From Acerihabitans sp015654925 (GTDB taxonomy: Bacteria > Pseudomonadota > Gammaproteobacteria > Enterobacterales > Enterobacteriaceae): a stretch of 64,000 bases of DNA. The stretch covers positions 124,001 through 188,000 of the forward strand of contig NZ_CP178732.1 of the NCBI RefSeq assembly GCF_047324175.1, written 5' to 3'. Every line of letters starts with the position of its first letter. Positions within the stretch are counted from its first letter, which is position 1. Below, piece by piece: positions 60,798-64,000 of the stretch. A model generated the notes under the pieces. The model was not told the DNA's origin, made no database searches, and saw only the letters and a list, made by a program, of their open reading frames with translations. The translations under genes were made by a program, and so were the position numbers.

Positions 60798-61517
60798 ATG
60801 CAAGAGAATTACAAAATTCTGGTTGTGGACGACGACATGCGTTTACGGGCACTGCTGGAACGGTATTTGACCGAACAGGGTTTCCAGGTGCGCAGCGTCG
60901 CCAATGCCGAACAAATGGATCGTTTGTTGACCCGCGAGTCGTTTCACCTGATGGTGCTCGACCTGATGTTGCCCGGCGAAGACGGTTTGTCCATTTGCCG
61001 CCGGCTGCGTAGCCAGAGCAACCCGATGCCGATTATTATGGTGACGGCCAAAGGCGAGGAAGTGGATCGGATTGTCGGCCTGGAAATCGGCGCGGATGAT
61101 TATATTCCCAAGCCGTTTAATCCGCGCGAGCTATTGGCGCGCATCCGCGCCGTTTTGCGCCGCCAGGCCAATGAGCTGCCCGGCGCGCCGTCGCAGGAAG
61201 AGGCCATTATCGCCTTCGGCAAATTCAAACTTAACCTGGGCACCCGCGAGATGTTTCGCGAAGATGAACCCATGCCGCTGACCAGCGGAGAGTTTGCGGT
61301 GCTCAAAGCGCTGGTAAGCCATCCCCGTGAACCGCTGTCGCGCGACAAGCTGATGAATCTGGCCCGCGGGCGAGAATACAGCGCCATGGAACGCTCCATC
61401 GACGTGCAAATTTCCCGCCTGCGCCGCATGGTCGAGGAAGACCCCGCTCATCCGCGCTATATTCAGACCGTCTGGGGTTTGGGTTACGTATTCGTTCCGG
61501 ACGGCAGTAAAGCATGA
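60798..61517 (+). CDS. ompR: Osmoregulatory response regulator OmpR
   Basis: OmpR is the response regulator of porin and osmotic control, 239 residues as in E. coli. The receiver domain has acidic pocket VVDDD (~10-14), phosphoacceptor Asp55 in MVLDLMLPG, Thr in VTAKG (~83) and Lys105 in IPKPFNPRE. The C-terminal winged helix includes LTSGEFAVLKALVSHPREPL and MERSIDVQISRLRRMVEEDP. ATG 60798 has GAGAGAGAG-type purine-rich sequence upstream. It overlaps envZ by 4 bases (ATGA). Confidence 0.98.
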   Translation: MQENYKILVVDDDMRLRALLERYLTEQGFQVRSVANAEQMDRLLTRESFHLMVLDLMLPGEDGLSICRRLRSQSNPMPIIMVTAKGEEVDRIVGLEIGADDYIPKPFNPRELLARIRAVLRRQANELPGAPSQEEAIIAFGKFKLNLGTREMFREDEPMPLTSGEFAVLKALVSHPREPLSRDKLMNLARGREYSAMERSIDVQISRLRRMVEEDPAHPRYIQTVWGLGYVFVPDGSKA

Positions 61518-62881
61518 AGCGATGGCGCTTCTCTCCGCGCAGTTCGTTTGCACGGAGTTTACTGTTAATCGTTACCTTGCTGTTTGTCAGCCTGGTGACG
61601 ACCTATCTGGTAGTGCTGAATTTCGCGATATTACCCAGTTTGCAACAATTCAATAAAGTGCTGGCGTACGAAGTCAGAATGCTGATGACCGACCGCCTGC
61701 AGCTTGAAGACGGCACCCTGCTGGAAGTGCCGCCGGCATTTCGCCGTGAAATATACCGCGAATTGGGTATTTCCCTTTATACCAACGCGGCCGCGGAAGA
61801 GAGCGGGCTACGTTGGGCGCAACATTATCAATTTCTCAGCCAGCAGATGGCCCAGCAACTGGGCGGCCCAACCGACGTGCGGGTCGAAGTCACCAAAAAT
61901 TCGCCGGTGGTCTGGCTCAAAACCTGGCTATCGCCGGATATCTGGGTGCGCATTCCGCTAACCGAAATCCATCAAGGGGATTTTTCGCCCCTGTTCCGCT
62001 ATACCCTGGCCATCATGCTGCTGGCGATTGGCGGCGCCTGGCTGTTTATCAGGATGCAGAACCGGCCATTGGTGGATTTGGAACATGCCGCTCTCCAGGT
62101 GGGCAAAGGTATTATTCCGCCGCCGCTGCGGGAATATGGCGCCTCCGAGGTGCGTTCCGTGACGCGGGCGTTTAACCAGATGACGTCCGGCGTCAAAATG
62201 CTGGCTGACGACCGTACGCTGCTGATGGCCGGCGTCAGCCATGATTTGCGCACGCCGTTGACGCGCATCCGCCTGGCGACCGAAATGATGAGCACCGAGG
62301 ACGGCTATTTATCGGAATCGATCAACAAGGATATTGAAGAGTGCAACGCCATCATCGAGCAGTTTATCGATTATCTGCGCACCGGCCAGGAAATGCAGAC
62401 CGAGATGGCGGACCTCAACGGTATTCTGGCGGAAGTAGTCGCCGCTGAAAGCGGTTATGAGCGCATTATCGAAACCGGAATGTGCGATGAGGAACTGATC
62501 GTCAACGTTAACCCGCTATCCATTAAGCGGGCGGCGGTGAATATGGTGGTCAATGCCGCCCGTTACGGCAATGGCTGGATTAGGGTCAATAGCGGGCAGG
62601 AAGCGCATCGGGTCTGGTTTGAAGTGGAAGATGACGGGCCGGGCATCGAGCCTTCGCAGCTTAAATACCTGTTCCAGCCCTTTGTGCGCGGCGATAGCGC
62701 CCGCAGCACCAGCGGCACCGGCCTGGGCCTGGCCATTGTCCAGCGCATCATTGATGCCCATGACGGCACCCTGGATATAGGCAGCAGCGAGCGCGGCGGA
62801 TTGCGCATCCGCGCTTATTTGCCGCTGCCCGTCCAATCCCTAGACGCCCCGGCGGGCCATGCCCAGCGCAAGGCCGGTTAA
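61514..62881 (+). CDS. envZ: Osmosensor histidine kinase EnvZ
   Basis: EnvZ is the inner-membrane kinase/phosphatase partner of OmpR, 455 residues (E. coli 450). TM1 lies at about 16-37, a periplasmic domain to ~160, TM2 at ~162-180 and then HAMP. The H box MAGVSHDLRTPLTRIR carries His243, the E. coli position. The ATPase domain has N box NMVVNAARYGNGWI, G1 EDDGPGIEPSQ, F box LFQPFVRGDSARS and G2 GTGLGLAIVQRI. It is translated with ompR (ATGA overlap). Confidence 0.97.
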   Translation: MKRWRFSPRSSFARSLLLIVTLLFVSLVTTYLVVLNFAILPSLQQFNKVLAYEVRMLMTDRLQLEDGTLLEVPPAFRREIYRELGISLYTNAAAEESGLRWAQHYQFLSQQMAQQLGGPTDVRVEVTKNSPVVWLKTWLSPDIWVRIPLTEIHQGDFSPLFRYTLAIMLLAIGGAWLFIRMQNRPLVDLEHAALQVGKGIIPPPLREYGASEVRSVTRAFNQMTSGVKMLADDRTLLMAGVSHDLRTPLTRIRLATEMMSTEDGYLSESINKDIEECNAIIEQFIDYLRTGQEMQTEMADLNGILAEVVAAESGYERIIETGMCDEELIVNVNPLSIKRAAVNMVVNAARYGNGWIRVNSGQEAHRVWFEVEDDGPGIEPSQLKYLFQPFVRGDSARSTSGTGLGLAIVQRIIDAHDGTLDIGSSERGGLRIRAYLPLPVQSLDAPAGHAQRKAG

Positions 62882-62910
62882 ACGGGCTGGCCGTATCGAT
62901 GGCAAAGAAA

Positions 62911-62960
62911 TGCCCCATACCCTCCGGGAGAATGTGGTTTCTCCCGCAAGGTATGGGGCA
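62911..62960. repeat. Nested inverted repeat between envZ and pckA
   Basis: TGCCCCATACC (62911-62921) pairs with GGTATGGGGCA (62950-62960). Inside it GGGAGAA pairs with TTCTCCC around a small loop (about 62926-62945). The two stems stack into a long hairpin between the convergent envZ and pckA stops, with no U-run. A bidirectional terminator or mRNA-end structure is likely. Confidence 0.6.
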
Positions 62961-63001
62961 GGGTCAGGCGGTATTACATCCTCATGATGTCAACGGTATG
63001 G

Positions 63002-64000
63002 CTACAACTTCGGGCCGGCTTTAATTAACGCCTTGCCTGCCGGCGTATCGGTATATTTGTCAAAGTTGGTAATAAAACGCTGGGCCAGATCGTCGGCTTT
63101 TTCCTGCCATTGCCGCGGGTCGGAATACGTCCGGCGCGGGTCGAGAATATGGTCGTCCACGCCGGTTAAATGCAGCGGCACCGCCAGATTGAACACCGGC
63201 AGAGTGATGGTTTCGGCCTCGTCGATTTCACCGCTCAGGATAGCGTTGATAATGGTTCTGGTGTCCTTGATGGAAATACGCTTGCCGGTGCCATTCCAAC
63301 CGGTATTCACCAAATAAGCTTTAGCGCCGGAGGCGTTCATGCGTTTGGCCAGCACTTCGGCATATTGGGTCGGGTGCAGCGATAAAAAGGCCGCGCCAAA
63401 GCAGGCCGAGAAGGTTGGGGTCGGCGCGGTGATGCCGCGTTCGGTACCGGCCAGTTTGGCGGTAAACCCGGACAGGAAATGGTATTGGGCCTGTTCCACC
63501 GTCAGGCGCGCCACGGGCGGCAACACGCCAAAGGCATCGGCGGTAAGGAATATGACCTTTGACGCGTGGCCGGCCTTTGACACCGGTTTAACGATATTTT
63601 CGATATGATAAATCGGATAGGAAACCCGGGTATTCTCGGTTTTGCTGGCGTCGTCGAAATCCACGCTGCCGTCGGCCCTGACCACCACGTTTTCCAGCAG
63701 GGCATCGCGGCGAATGGCGTGGTAAATTTCCGGTTCGGCTTCTTCGGACAGATGGATGGTCTTGGCATAACACCCGCCTTCGAAGTTAAACACCCCGTCG
63801 TCATCCCAGCCATGTTCATCATCGCCGATCAGCCGGCGGTGCGGGTCGGTGGAGAGCGTGGTTTTGCCGGTGCCCGACAAGCCAAAGAAAATGGCCACAT
63901 CATCGTCGGCGCCGACATTGGCGGAGCAGTGCATCGAGGCGATGCCTTGCAGCGGCAGCAGGTAGTTCATTATGGAGAACATGCCCTTCTTCATTTCGCC
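63002..64000 (-). CDS. pckA: Phosphoenolpyruvate carboxykinase (ATP), truncated by window edge
   Basis: PckA converts oxaloacetate plus ATP to phosphoenolpyruvate in gluconeogenesis. Only the C-terminal ~332 residues of about 540 are in the window, and the frame continues past 64000. Conserved parts are the ATP P-loop FFGLSGTGKTTLSTDP, metal-binding GDDEHGWDDDGVFNFEGGCY and the adenine-binding region TGWNGTGKRISIKDTR. It is convergent with envZ as in E. coli. The internal ATG at 63994 is not the start. Confidence 0.97.
   Translation of the reverse strand, partial: GEMKKGMFSIMNYLLPLQGIASMHCSANVGADDDVAIFFGLSGTGKTTLSTDPHRRLIGDDEHGWDDDGVFNFEGGCYAKTIHLSEEAEPEIYHAIRRDALLENVVVRADGSVDFDDASKTENTRVSYPIYHIENIVKPVSKAGHASKVIFLTADAFGVLPPVARLTVEQAQYHFLSGFTAKLAGTERGITAPTPTFSACFGAAFLSLHPTQYAEVLAKRMNASGAKAYLVNTGWNGTGKRISIKDTRTIINAILSGEIDEAETITLPVFNLAVPLHLTGVDDHILDPRRTYSDPRQWQEKADDLAQRFITNFDKYTDTPAGKALIKAGPKL

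Overview
The window is chromosomal DNA of a gammaproteobacterium in the order Enterobacterales. Nearly every gene is a close, full-length counterpart of an Escherichia coli K-12 gene, and most sit in the E. coli local order. The coding DNA is GC-rich with a strong G/C third-position bias, and the AT-rich stretches are confined to a few intergenic islands. The GC richness, the malonate (mdc) cluster and the reshuffled order would fit the Pectobacteriaceae / Sodalis-allied side of the order, but that placement is inference. I see no tRNA, rRNA, CRISPR array, prophage or intact insertion sequence.

Layout. (1) 1-14900 is the block found near 86 min in E. coli: dapF (5' end cut by the window), yigA, xerC, yigB, uvrD (SOS box), corA (structured leader with a candidate leader peptide), an abrB-type transporter, rarD, pldA, recQ, rhtC, rhtB, pldB, yigL. 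(2) At about 14900-14946 the map jumps to the block near 76-77 min in E. coli: the Fur-controlled small RNA RyhB, pirin yhhW, gntR, gntT, yhgN, asd, the glycogen operon glgBXCAP, an Rpn-type nuclease gene in an AT-rich island, glpD, glpEGR, malPQ, nfuA, gntX, bioH. (3) 43.1-54.0 kb is accessory DNA placed between bioH and feoC: a small DUF1471 periplasmic protein, a complete malonate decarboxylase cluster mdcABCDEFGH with its LysR regulator mdcR, and a GH13_18 sugar phosphorylase. (4) 54.0-64.0 kb returns to the E. coli order: feoCBA, tex/yhgF, greB, ompR-envZ and pckA (cut by the window end).

How the genes work together. The centre is a carbon-storage and carbon-supply block: gluconate uptake (gntT under gntR), glycogen synthesis and breakdown (glgBXCAP), maltodextrin use (malPQ), glycerol-3-phosphate oxidation (glpD with glpEGR), gluconeogenesis (pckA), malonate decarboxylation to acetate (mdc) and possibly phosphorolysis of a glucoside (GH13_18). 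Iron appears twice: RyhB with its Fur boxes, and the ferrous iron importer feoABC. Envelope and stress functions are OMPLA, OmpR-EnvZ, CorA, UvrD and RecQ.

Most useful observations: an unannotated-looking RyhB locus at a rearrangement junction; a perfect 30-bp palindrome made of two GntR operators before gntT; a 53-codon candidate corL leader peptide overlapping the corA start; Asn-to-Asp replacement of the third catalytic residue of outer-membrane phospholipase A; two perfect DnaA boxes before ompR-envZ; absence of malT from its usual place; and a sugar phosphorylase of unknown acceptor next to the mdc cluster.
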